Part shown: positions 33,789-45,017 of the stretch, piece after piece
Numbering within the stretch: the stretch's first letter is position 1
Layout: the number at the start of each line of letters is the position of its first letter
Origin: Mycobacterium nebraskense
GTDB lineage: Bacteria; Actinomycetota; Actinomycetes; Mycobacteriales; Mycobacteriaceae
Direction: 5' to 3'
DNA: 64,000 nucleotides
NCBI RefSeq assembly: GCF_002102255.1
Contig: NZ_LQPH01000128.1
Location: 19,836 to 83,835, forward strand
Notes under the pieces: model-generated
Database searches by the model: none
The model's input: only the letters and a program-made list of their open reading frames with translations
Told to the model about the DNA's origin: nothing
Position numbers and translations under genes: made by a program

Positions 33789-35335
33789 GCGGCATGGAAC
33801 TGCGGGGCGATCGAATCCACCGCTACGTCAACGCGTTTTGCCCACACTGTCACGCCGAGCAGCCCGATCGCCAGTTGGGCGACGTGGCGCGGCTCAGCGG
33901 CTGGCTGGCCGTGCGCGGCGACGGGCAGGTCTGGCTCGAACGTGGCTGTCCCGCACACGGACTCGTTCGGACGCTGTACGACGAAGACCCCGAAATCCTT
34001 GGCTACCTTGAGGAGTGGACCGCGCCCACCAAGGCCCATGTCCCCGATGCGCCCGGCAACTTCGACCCCATCCCGTCGGCCTATCTGCGCGGCCTGCCGC
34101 AGATGCAGACCCAGCACACCTGCATCCTGCTGGAGGACATCGCCGCGACCTGCAACCTGCGCTGCCCGACGTGTTTCGCCGACTCCTCTCCGGAGCTCCG
34201 CGACGTCGTCGCGGTCGGCGACGTGCTGGCCAATGTCGACCAGCGGCTCGCACGTGAAAACAGCCGCCTCGATGTGGTGATGCTCAGCGGTGGCGAGCCC
34301 AGCCTGCACCCGCAGCTGTCGGAGCTGCTCACCGAGCTCAGTTTGCGACCGATAACGCGAATCCTGTTGAATACTAACGGCATACGGATCGCCCACGATG
34401 ATGAGCTGCTGGACCTGCTCACCGAGCACCGCGAACGCGCGGAGGTCTACCTGCAGTACGACGGGCTCTCGGCGGCCGCGCACCGCTACCACCGTGGCGG
34501 CGACCTGTCCCGCATCAAGCAGGCGGCGCTGCGGCGACTTTCCGAACGCGAAATCTTCACCACGCTCGTGATGACGGCGGCGGTCGGCGTCAACGACGGC
34601 GAGATCGGCGACGTCGTAAAGCTGGCGCTGAACACGCCCTACGTCGGCGGGGTTTGCATCCAGCCGCAATTCGCTTCCGGGCGTTCGGGTCTCATCGACC
34701 CGCAAAGGCGGCTCACGCACACCGGCGTGTTGAAGCGGTTGGGACCGCAGACCGATGACCTGATCACCTGGCGGGACCTGACCGCGCTACCTTGCTCACA
34801 CCCGCATTGCTGTTCGGTCGGGTACATGCTTCGTGACGACAACGGGAATTGGCGCTCGCTGGTCGCACTGATCGGCCATGACAACCTCAAGGACAAGCTC
34901 GGGTTGGTCGCCAACCGGATTGCCGACTCCGACATTCCCCGGGAATTGCGGCTGGCCGTGCGGGAATCACTGATGGGCTTGCTGTCCGAGCAGTCTTCGC
35001 TGTCGCATCCCCAGATGTCGGACGTGTGGCGCTTGATCTGCGAGAGCTGCGACTTGGGCATGGCGACGTTGCTGACCGTGGCGTCCGCCGCGCTGCCCGG
35101 TCGGCGGCGCCAAATGCGGCGGATGCTGGGCGAGCGTGTCGTTCGGGTCACGGTCAAGCCGTTCATGGACATGTCGACGATGATCGAAGAGCGGCTGGTG
35201 CAGTGCTGCGTGCACGTCGGCACTCGTTCGTCGCAGGACCAGTGCGCGCCGTTCTGCGCGGTGCAGGCATGGCCGCAACTCGGCCGCCAGCGGTTATCGG
35301 TCGCCGCCGAGCGCTTGCTGCCGGTGGTGAGTTAG
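33785..35335 (+). CDS. radical SAM enzyme of the MJ0619/tetraether synthase (Tes/MSS) type
   Basis: A 516-residue radical SAM protein. The cluster motif is Cys123-x3-Cys127-x2-Cys130 (CNLRCPTC), and SGGEP (168-172) is the SAM-binding motif. An N-terminal Cys domain (CPHC 19-22, RGCPAHG with Cys55) precedes it, and PCSHPHCC (336-343) and KPFMD...CCVH...PFC (458-491) follow. This order is that of COG1964 proteins: the pterin methylase MJ0619, archaeal tetraether synthase, and bacterial membrane-spanning-lipid synthase. These enzymes attack unactivated carbons, in Tes joining two lipid tails. Substrate here is unknown; the Lgt-like partner suggests a lipid. It converges on the Rv3651-like gene with a 4-bp overlap. 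No M. tuberculosis H37Rv counterpart at this locus. Confidence 0.82.
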   Translation: MSGMELRGDRIHRYVNAFCPHCHAEQPDRQLGDVARLSGWLAVRGDGQVWLERGCPAHGLVRTLYDEDPEILGYLEEWTAPTKAHVPDAPGNFDPIPSAYLRGLPQMQTQHTCILLEDIAATCNLRCPTCFADSSPELRDVVAVGDVLANVDQRLARENSRLDVVMLSGGEPSLHPQLSELLTELSLRPITRILLNTNGIRIAHDDELLDLLTEHRERAEVYLQYDGLSAAAHRYHRGGDLSRIKQAALRRLSEREIFTTLVMTAAVGVNDGEIGDVVKLALNTPYVGGVCIQPQFASGRSGLIDPQRRLTHTGVLKRLGPQTDDLITWRDLTALPCSHPHCCSVGYMLRDDNGNWRSLVALIGHDNLKDKLGLVANRIADSDIPRELRLAVRESLMGLLSEQSSLSHPQMSDVWRLICESCDLGMATLLTVASAALPGRRRQMRRMLGERVVRVTVKPFMDMSTMIEERLVQCCVHVGTRSSQDQCAPFCAVQAWPQLGRQRLSVAAERLLPVVS

Positions 35336-36369
35336 TCCGTCGGGGCAGAGCCGCCCGAGAGTCCCGCGGCGGCGAGTTCCTCATCGGAGGGCAACCGCAG
35401 CGAGACCAGTCCGGCGTAGGTACCCGGTTCGAGCTCCACCCTGTTGACCGTGACGTGCACCGGCACCCAATCGTTGTCGTGGCCGGGCATTCGCAGCACT
35501 CGGCTGGTCGCACCGTGGGCGAATTCCTCTGTCATCGAGGACACCAGGTGCTGATCGTCGGGGTGGATCTTCGGCTTGCCCGTCTCACTGCCCCGCCAGT
35601 CGTAGAACGTGCAGGGCTCGTCCAGCCATTTCAGCAGGGCCCAGTTCTTGAGGTCGATCAGCGCGCGGTGGACGCCGGCCTGGGCGAGCCCGCTCAGAAT
35701 CCGTTGCGCCAGATCGTCTGTCGACACCTCGGGGCCCTTGAGTTCGGCGCGCCAGTTGATCGCCCGCGCGACCAAATGGTCCCGGCCGTCGGGGCCGGCC
35801 TCCAAGCCGGTGCGTGCAACAAAACCGATCCGCATGGGATTGCCCTGCCAATCGGTGAGATCCCAGGTGCTGCAGAGTGTTTGGTCAGGCTCGGCCTTGA
35901 CGGCCATGGCGAGCACCTTGGTTTCGTTGGGATTGAGCTCGCGCGAGGGCAGGTCTTCCGCGAAGGCCCTGCCGAAGGTGACCTCGACCTCGGGATTCTT
36001 TCCGCTGTTGGCCAACGACTCGCGGGTGTCGGTGGCGACGCCCATGGTCAGGTCCCACTTCAGCGGCCCCGGGGTCGGCCGCTCGGGCGGTTCGACGTCG
36101 GCGGGGCCGGTCCACACGTGCACGCCGTGGATATGGCCGTCCGACATCACCACCGGTTCGGTGCGAATGACCCGGTCGCGCTTGGGAGTGATGCTGGTCA
36201 GGCTCTGCCCGGTCTGCACCGCCTCGGCGATCGCCGTCCGAACCGCGGAGAGATAGGGACTGCGGCGCATGAACGTGGTGATGGGGACGAGATTCTTCAG
36301 TTGGCGTCCCTGCGCCACCACGGTGGGTTCACCCCCCAGCGTTTCCACGAGCAACCAGTCGTGGCCCAT
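35332..36369 (-). CDS. PAS/GAF-domain protein (Rv3651-like)
   Basis: A 345-residue cytoplasmic protein of the same length as Rv3651, whose structure shows PAS, GAF and PAS domains in series. The N-terminus MGHDWLLVETLGGEP is well kept. It has no kinase, cyclase or DNA-binding motif, so it is probably a sensor that acts by binding partners; ligand unknown. TAAAAT (36382-36377) ends 7 nt before the ATG, predicting a leaderless mRNA. Confidence 0.85.
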   Translation of the reverse strand: MGHDWLLVETLGGEPTVVAQGRQLKNLVPITTFMRRSPYLSAVRTAIAEAVQTGQSLTSITPKRDRVIRTEPVVMSDGHIHGVHVWTGPADVEPPERPTPGPLKWDLTMGVATDTRESLANSGKNPEVEVTFGRAFAEDLPSRELNPNETKVLAMAVKAEPDQTLCSTWDLTDWQGNPMRIGFVARTGLEAGPDGRDHLVARAINWRAELKGPEVSTDDLAQRILSGLAQAGVHRALIDLKNWALLKWLDEPCTFYDWRGSETGKPKIHPDDQHLVSSMTEEFAHGATSRVLRMPGHDNDWVPVHVTVNRVELEPGTYAGLVSLRLPSDEELAAAGLSGGSAPTD

Positions 36370-36414
36370 GCGGCCGATTTTACGGCGACCGCCCGAACCC
36401 GTGGGACCTCGGGC

Positions 36415-36702
36415 CTATCGGCCATGCCGGGACAGGACGCAGTAAACGGTATCGTTCTCTGCCCCAATGGCTTCGGGCCTCCAGGCCGACCCCACCGGGG
36501 CACGGGTGAAGTTGCCATGTCGTTGTGGCCTTGGTAGTTTGCTGCTGCGCCCGCGCAGTCGGGCTGCCAACCGCTCACCGATGAGCGTTCGTTGGCCTCG
36601 TGCGACAGCATGCCGCCAGTTCTTGAGCAGCAGGAAACGCGCTCTCGGCACGGCGTCACCGGGCCTGTCCGTGGGTTCGACCGTCGAGGGGTCGGTCGTC
36701 AT
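36415..36702 (-). CDS. hypothetical 95-aa protein, uncertain
   Basis: An ATG at 36702, 12 bp after the helicase stop, opens a 95-codon basic frame (for example LLLKNWRHAVARGQRTLIGERL). Its start signal is weak and no family is recognised. M. tuberculosis has PE33 at this place, and this frame is unrelated to PE proteins. The gap of about 345 bp holds nothing else that I can support. Confidence 0.3.
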   Translation of the reverse strand: MTTDPSTVEPTDRPGDAVPRARFLLLKNWRHAVARGQRTLIGERLAARLRGRSSKLPRPQRHGNFTRAPVGSAWRPEAIGAENDTVYCVLSRHGR

Positions 36703-36714
36703 CCGACGGATTGC

Positions 36715-39036
36715 TCAAGGCAACTCCGCGAGGACCAGTCGCAGCACCCGCACGGCACCCGCCTTGTCGAGCGGGTCGTTGCCGTTGCCGCATTTGGGGG
36801 ACTGCACGCAGGACGGACATCCCCGGGGGCACTCACACGCCTCGATGGCTGCGGCTGTCGCACCCAGCCAGGTACTCACCTGGCGAAAGCCGCGTTCGGC
36901 GAACCCGGCGCCGCCCGGATAGCCGTCGTACACGAAGACACTGGGCAGACCACCGGGTTCCGGTCCCACCGCGGTGGACAAGCCGCCGATGTCGCCACGA
37001 TCGCAGCTGGCCACCAACGGCAGCAGACCGATCGCCGCATGCTCGGCGGCATGCAGCGACCCGGGGATCCGCGGTGCGTCAATACCCTTGCGCAGCAACG
37101 CCTCTTCGGTGATGGTGTACATCACCGCGGTGGTCGCCAACGTGTGTTCCGGCATGTCCAGCTCGATGAAGTCGATCACCTCCCCGGAAAGCCGGCGGCG
37201 CAGATACCCCACCACCCGATGGGTGACGGTCACCGGCACCAGGCCCAGGGTGACCGGCCCGAACTGCGAGCGCTCGCCGGTGCCGGTGACGGCGATGTCG
37301 GTGATTTCCCGCGCAAACGTCGCGTAACCGGGGTCCTCGGCGTGCACGAAGGCGATCGCGTCCTCGAAGTCCAACGAGTCGACGACGTAACTCTCTCCCT
37401 GATGCAGGTAGACGGCACCGGGGTGGACCGACGCGGGGGCCTGACCGACGCCGGTGCTGCCCAGCAACCGCCCGGTGTCGGCCTCCACGATGACGATCTG
37501 GCCGCCCGCCGACCCGCGGATGTCCACCGCCGCATGCGGTTCTAGGCCGGCTGCGGGAAAGTACTTGCCGTTGCGGCGCCGCAGCAGTCCGTCGTCGATC
37601 AGGCCCTCGGCCACCTCCGTGGCGCCGAAGTCACGCACCTCGGCCTCGTCGAGCGGCATTTCGGTTGCGGCACAAAGTAGTTGGGGTCCCAAAATGTAGG
37701 GGTTGGCGGGATCGATCACCACCCGCTCGACCGGCTTGCCCAGCAGCGCGGCGGGGTTGTGTACCAGGTACGTGTCCAGCGGATCGTCGCGGGCGATCAG
37801 CACGACCAGCGCGCCCTGCCCGCGCCGGCCCGACCGGCCGGCCTGCTGCCAGAACGAGGCGACCGTGCCGGGGAAACCGGCGAGGACCACCGCGTCCAGT
37901 CCCGCGATGTCGACACCCAACTCCAGGGCGTTCGTGGTGGCCAGGCCCCGCAGCCGGCCCTCCGCCAGGGCGCGCTCCAGCGCGGTGCGGTCCTCGGCGA
38001 GATAGCCGGCCCGATACGACGCCACCTTGCCGGACAGTTCCGGGGCGATGTCGTCCAACCGCGCTTGGGTGCCCAGCGCCGTCAACTCCGCGGCGCGCCG
38101 CGACCGGACGAACGTCAGCGTCTGCGCCCCCTCGGCGATCAGGTCGGCCATCACCCGCGCCGCCTCCGCACCGGCCGAGCGGCGCACCGGCGCGCCGTTC
38201 TCGCCGAGCAGGTCGGCCCGCAGCGCCGGCTCCCACAACGCCACCGTCCGGGCGCCCTGGGGCGAACCGTCCTCGGTGACCTCCTCGACCGGAAGCCCGA
38301 TGAGCTCGGCGGCCGTCGCGCCCGGTGCATCCGTCGTCGCGCTGGCGAAGATCACCGTGGGCATGGAGTCGGGTCCAGCGGAGTATCGCGCACACAGCCG
38401 CAGCAACCGGCGCAGCACCATCGCCACGTTGGAGCCGAAAACGCCACGGTAGTAATGGCATTCGTCGACGATCACGAACCGAAGACCGCGCAAAAGCACG
38501 GCCCAGCGGGCATGGTTGCGCAGAATCGACAAATGAATCATGTCGGGATTGGAAAACAGCCACCGGGACCGTTCGCGCGCGAAGCGGCGGACTTCCGGGG
38601 GGCTGTCGCCGTCATACGCGGTGGGAGCGACGTCATGCAGCCGCGGGATGGCCGCGGTGAGCGCGTGCGCGGCGCGCAACTGGTCGTGGCCAAGCGCCTT
38701 CGTCGGGGACAGGTACAGCACCCGGGCGCGCGGATCGGTGGCCAGGGCATTGAGGACGGGAAGCTGATAGGCCAGTGACTTGCCCGACGCGGTCCCGGTG
38801 CTCACCACCACGTGACGGCCGGCGTGAGCCAATTCCGCGGCGGCCGACTGGTGTGACCAGGGGGAACTGATGCCGCGGTCGGTGAACGCGCGCACCACGT
38901 CGGGCTCGGCCCACGCCGGCCAACTGTGCGGGCGGCCGCTTCGCGGCGGCAGCTCGGCGACGTGGCGCAGCGGGTGCTCGTCGGCAGCGGTACCGGCGAG
39001 CGCGGCGGCGAGCAGGTCGCTGCCGAAACTCGCCAT
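36715..39036 (-). CDS. DEAD/DEAH helicase with DUF1998, MrfA/YprA-like (Rv3649-like)
   Basis: A 773-residue superfamily 2 helicase. Motif I is STGTASGKSLAY, motif II VDECHYY, and motif VI QQAGRSGRRGQ. The C-terminal DUF1998/MZB domain has four zinc-type Cys in CECPRGCPSC...KCGNGN. Homologues of this layout (Bacillus MrfA) unwind DNA 3' to 5' and help repair mitomycin-type damage; that role is inferred here. ATG at 39036 has AGGAGGG 5-6 nt upstream and gives the family length. It is divergent from cspA. Confidence 0.9.
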   Translation of the reverse strand: MASFGSDLLAAALAGTAADEHPLRHVAELPPRSGRPHSWPAWAEPDVVRAFTDRGISSPWSHQSAAAELAHAGRHVVVSTGTASGKSLAYQLPVLNALATDPRARVLYLSPTKALGHDQLRAAHALTAAIPRLHDVAPTAYDGDSPPEVRRFARERSRWLFSNPDMIHLSILRNHARWAVLLRGLRFVIVDECHYYRGVFGSNVAMVLRRLLRLCARYSAGPDSMPTVIFASATTDAPGATAAELIGLPVEEVTEDGSPQGARTVALWEPALRADLLGENGAPVRRSAGAEAARVMADLIAEGAQTLTFVRSRRAAELTALGTQARLDDIAPELSGKVASYRAGYLAEDRTALERALAEGRLRGLATTNALELGVDIAGLDAVVLAGFPGTVASFWQQAGRSGRRGQGALVVLIARDDPLDTYLVHNPAALLGKPVERVVIDPANPYILGPQLLCAATEMPLDEAEVRDFGATEVAEGLIDDGLLRRRNGKYFPAAGLEPHAAVDIRGSAGGQIVIVEADTGRLLGSTGVGQAPASVHPGAVYLHQGESYVVDSLDFEDAIAFVHAEDPGYATFAREITDIAVTGTGERSQFGPVTLGLVPVTVTHRVVGYLRRRLSGEVIDFIELDMPEHTLATTAVMYTITEEALLRKGIDAPRIPGSLHAAEHAAIGLLPLVASCDRGDIGGLSTAVGPEPGGLPSVFVYDGYPGGAGFAERGFRQVSTWLGATAAAIEACECPRGCPSCVQSPKCGNGNDPLDKAGAVRVLRLVLAELP

Positions 39037-39242
39037 TCGCACCCTCCTGGAACCCGTCTCAGAATGCGTCCAAGGCGCAAGTCTGTCGCCGACGCGATGA
39101 ACATGGTTGACTATTTGCGGTCGCAGCTTCTGTGTTCGTGTCAAACTTTCGCAGGATCGACGTTGCGGCCGCGGTTCCTGCGAGGTTAATCGGTCGGGTG
39201 AAGTTCCGGCGACTGAGCGAGGTATGGCGGTCGTACAGGCCC

Positions 39243-39265
39243 GGGGCATCGAAAGGCGATGTCCC
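39243..39265 (+). promoter_or_regulatory. hairpin in the cspA leader
   Basis: GGGGCATCG (39243-39251) can pair with CGATGTCCC (39257-39265) through a 5-nt loop, 30 bp before the cspA start. Leaders of cold-shock genes often carry such temperature-responsive structures; function here is inference. The remaining leader (39037-39242) shows no coding signal. Confidence 0.35.
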
Positions 39266-39294
39266 GCACCCAGAAGAAAAGGAAAGATCGAGAG

Positions 39295-39498
39295 ATGCCA
39301 CAGGGAACTGTGAAGTGGTTCAACGCGGAGAAGGGCTTCGGGTTCATTGCCCCCGAAGACGGTTCCGCAGACGTGTTTGTCCACTACACGGAGATCCAGG
39401 GTTCGGGCTTCCGCACCCTTGAAGAAAACCAGAAGGTCGAGTTCGAAATCGGCCACAGCCCTAAGGGCCCCCAGGCCACCGGAGTCCGCTCCGTCTAA
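39295..39498 (+). CDS. cspA: cold-shock protein CspA
   Basis: A 67-residue single cold-shock domain matching Rv3648c. RNA-binding motifs RNP1 (KGFGFI) and RNP2 (VFVHY) are intact. It binds single-stranded RNA/DNA and acts as an RNA chaperone. The ATG at 39295 follows AAGGAAAG; an in-frame ATG at 39259 would add a basic 12-residue extension absent from the family. A strong terminator follows. Confidence 0.95.
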   Translation: MPQGTVKWFNAEKGFGFIAPEDGSADVFVHYTEIQGSGFRTLEENQKVEFEIGHSPKGPQATGVRSV

Positions 39499-39519
39499 GG
39501 ACGAGCCGATTCTCCACGG

Positions 39520-39560
39520 ACCCCCCGTGCAGTCCCGCTAGCGGGCCCGCCGGGGGGTTT
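39520..39560 (+). terminator. intrinsic terminator after cspA
   Basis: ACCCCCCG (39520-39527) pairs with CGGGGGGT (39551-39558), with an inner CCCGC/GCGGG stem; TT follows. It separates cspA from the next gene. Confidence 0.8.
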
Positions 39561-39642
39561 CGTATCGCAGCCGGCTCGCGAAACCGCCGCCGCGCCGGTT
39601 GCCTCAAGACGCGGATGGTCGACCTGGCCTACTGTCGGTGGC

Positions 39643-40242
39643 GTGAGCCAGCTTTCCTTCTTCACAGCGGAGTCGGTGCCGCCCGCGGTCGCCGATCTCT
39701 CCGGGGTGCTGGCGGCTTCCGGGCAGATCGTCATGGTTGGCGGGCTGGAGGCGCAGGGCGCGCGGCTTGCTCGGCTTTCAGTGGTCGTAGACCACCTGTG
39801 GCGCGCTGCCGCGCTGGCCGACATGATCCGCGAGGCGGGGCTGACGCCCGAAATAGGCCGCACCGACGAGGACACCCCGTTGGTGCGGACGGCGGTCACC
39901 GCTGCTTTGGTCAATTTGGCCGCCGAATGGACGCGCGGCGCGGTCAAAACGGTTCCCCCGCGCTGGCTCCCCGGGCCGCGCGAATTGCGGGCGTGGACGC
40001 TGGCGGCCGGTCACCCCGAGGGCGACCATTACCTGCTTGGGCTGGATCCACACGCGCCCGATACCCATTCCCCGCTGGCGTCGGCTTTGATGCGGGTCGG
40101 AATCGCCCCCACTTTGATCGGCACCCGCGGCGGCCGCCCGGCGCTGCGGGTCAGCGGCCGTCGCCGGCTATCGCGCCTGGTAGAGAACGTGGGCGACGCC
40201 CCCGACGGCGTTGACGCGCCATCGGCGTGGCCGCGGGTATAA
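39643..40242 (+). CDS. hypothetical protein (Rv3647c-like)
   Basis: A 199-residue soluble protein of unknown function conserved in mycobacteria next to topA. It has an alpha/beta start (VPPAVADLSGVLAASGQIV) and a basic C-terminal half (RRRLSRLVE). No catalytic motif is seen. GTG at 39643 has TACTGT (39630-39635) ending 7 nt upstream, predicting a leaderless mRNA. Confidence 0.82.
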   Translation: MSQLSFFTAESVPPAVADLSGVLAASGQIVMVGGLEAQGARLARLSVVVDHLWRAAALADMIREAGLTPEIGRTDEDTPLVRTAVTAALVNLAAEWTRGAVKTVPPRWLPGPRELRAWTLAAGHPEGDHYLLGLDPHAPDTHSPLASALMRVGIAPTLIGTRGGRPALRVSGRRRLSRLVENVGDAPDGVDAPSAWPRV

Positions 40243-40435
40243 CCGCGGAAAAAGACTTGCGTTTTCGGCAGCCGGTTTGCGCAGGCGCGCCCAAGGGTGC
40301 GAAATTGTCAGGTGCCCGAAGGCGAAGGAACGCTGGCGTATCTGAATTTCCGCGGAATTTTTGACGCCGGCCTGTCATTCTTCTGCGGGGCGGCCTCGCA
40401 GGGGGGCCGAGATCAAGGATGGAGCGTAAGCGTAG

Positions 40436-43231
<2,796 letters not shown>

Positions 43232-43237
43232 ACCGGT

Positions 43238-44863
43238 CTAGTAACCGGGGCCGATTGCCTCGCTGTGCACCTCTTCGGGGGCCCGTACGGGTTGGGAGTC
43301 CGTGGATCCGGCCAGATTCACCGGCCGCGCCAGCTGAGTGGGGGCGGTGCGGCCGCGCAGCTCGACCACTTCGCCGACATCCCAGCACAAGGCCTCGGCG
43401 TCGAGCGCGCCGCTGACCGCGATCGCCGACGCCAGCACGTGGCCGGACTCGAGTTTGGCCAGCTCGGTCAGCCGGGCGGCCTCGTTGACCGGGTCGCCGA
43501 TCACCGTGTATTCGAAGCGGGCCTGGGCGCCGATGTGCCCGGCGATCGCCCTGCCCGCCGACACCCCGATGCCGAACTCCGCGGACCCGATCACCGGGAG
43601 GAGTTCGTCGTGCAGTTCGCGAGCCGCGGCGAGCGCACCGCCCGAAGCGTCGGGGTGTTCGATCGGTGCGCCGAAGATGGCCAGGGCGGCGTCGCCCTGG
43701 AACTTGTTGACGAAACCGCCGTGCCGGCCGACGGTATCGACCACCACCCGGAAGAACTCGTTGAGCAGGTGGACCACTTCGGCGGGTGGTCGGGTCGCGG
43801 CGAGCTTGGTGGAGCCGACCAGGTCGACGAACAGGACCGCGACGTGGCGCTCCTGACCGCCCAACTCGGTGCCGCGCTCCAGTGCCCGGCGGGCCACGTC
43901 TTCGCCGACGTAGCGACCGAACAGGTCACGCAGCCGCTGCCGCTCGGACAGGTCGCGCACCATGTCGTTGAAGCCGGCCTGCAGCAGGCCCAGCTCGCTG
44001 GCGTCGTAGATCTGCATGTGCGCGTTGTAGTTTCCGCGCTGCACCTCGGACAGCGCCCACCGCAGCTGACGTAGCGGGTCGGCGATCGACATGGCCACCA
44101 GCAGGGTGCTGACAAAGCCGATGCCCAACGCCGCCAGCGCCAGCAACAGGATGGGGGTGAACAGCTTCTCCGGGGTGGCGTGCAGCAGGGACGCCTTGTC
44201 CGCCATCACCGCCAGCACGATGGCCAGCACCGGGACGGCGGTGGACAGCATCCACGTCAGGATCTGCCGCAGGATGACGCCGGGCGCCTGGACGTTCTCG
44301 GGCACGCCGCTGCGCAGGGCCGCCACGGCCACCGGCCGCAGCACCCGCTCGGACTGCAGGTAGCCGATGATCGCGGTCGCCGCGGCGCCGAGCCCGGTGG
44401 CGACGGCCACGACGGGCGCGGCGAATCGGGCCACCGACCAGCTGGCGATGATGAACACCACGCCGCCGATGCACCAGGCCGCCATGCTGATGAGCGTGCG
44501 GTAGAAGGGCATCCGCAGGGCGCGGCTGCGGGCCAGCTCGGTGGCGGCCGGGTCGGCCTCGGCGAGCAGGTTGTCGCGGCGCTGCCAGCGGAAGACCGGC
44601 ATCAGCAGCTTCAGGTTCACCATCCAGCCGGCCAGGAACAACAGCACCAGCGCGGCCCCGAAGACCGCCAGGTTCAGGACCGGCAGATCCTGCAGCTGAA
44701 TACGATCCTCGGGGGGCAGGGCGTAGCGCAGGAAGCCGAGCACGAAGAGGGCGCCGATGATGTCGGCCTGCAGCATGCTCAGCGAGAACAGCGGCCACGG
44801 GGTACGCACCACCCACCGGACGAATGCGCTGATCCGCCCGGGCAGTGTTGCCGGTGATGCCAC
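43238..44863 (-). CDS. membrane class III adenylate cyclase with HAMP domain (Rv3645-like)
   Basis: A 541-residue protein with six predicted membrane helices (about 25-290), a HAMP linker and a catalytic domain. Metal-binding Asp residues lie in LFVDLVGST and NKFQGDAAL; the Lys of NKFQGD and the Asn/Arg of VNEAARL complete an ATP-specific active site. In M. tuberculosis Rv3645 supplies much cellular cAMP and is tied to fatty-acid sensitivity; Crp in this window would be a receiver. GTG at 44863 has TACGGT (44875-44870) 6 nt upstream; ATG at 44911 is an alternative. Confidence 0.92.
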   Translation of the reverse strand: MASPATLPGRISAFVRWVVRTPWPLFSLSMLQADIIGALFVLGFLRYALPPEDRIQLQDLPVLNLAVFGAALVLLFLAGWMVNLKLLMPVFRWQRRDNLLAEADPAATELARSRALRMPFYRTLISMAAWCIGGVVFIIASWSVARFAAPVVAVATGLGAAATAIIGYLQSERVLRPVAVAALRSGVPENVQAPGVILRQILTWMLSTAVPVLAIVLAVMADKASLLHATPEKLFTPILLLALAALGIGFVSTLLVAMSIADPLRQLRWALSEVQRGNYNAHMQIYDASELGLLQAGFNDMVRDLSERQRLRDLFGRYVGEDVARRALERGTELGGQERHVAVLFVDLVGSTKLAATRPPAEVVHLLNEFFRVVVDTVGRHGGFVNKFQGDAALAIFGAPIEHPDASGGALAAARELHDELLPVIGSAEFGIGVSAGRAIAGHIGAQARFEYTVIGDPVNEAARLTELAKLESGHVLASAIAVSGALDAEALCWDVGEVVELRGRTAPTQLARPVNLAGSTDSQPVRAPEEVHSEAIGPGY

Positions 44864-45017
44864 GATCCCACCGTATCGGTCAGCAGGGACTTGTCGGAAA
44901 CTTACAACCATCTCGACGTGCCCCCGTTCGGGCCGAAAAGAGCGGAAATGTAACGGGCTTGTCGCGATACGGTGGCCGATCGGTATATGTCGGCAGCGGT
45001 GGCTACTGTTACCGGTG

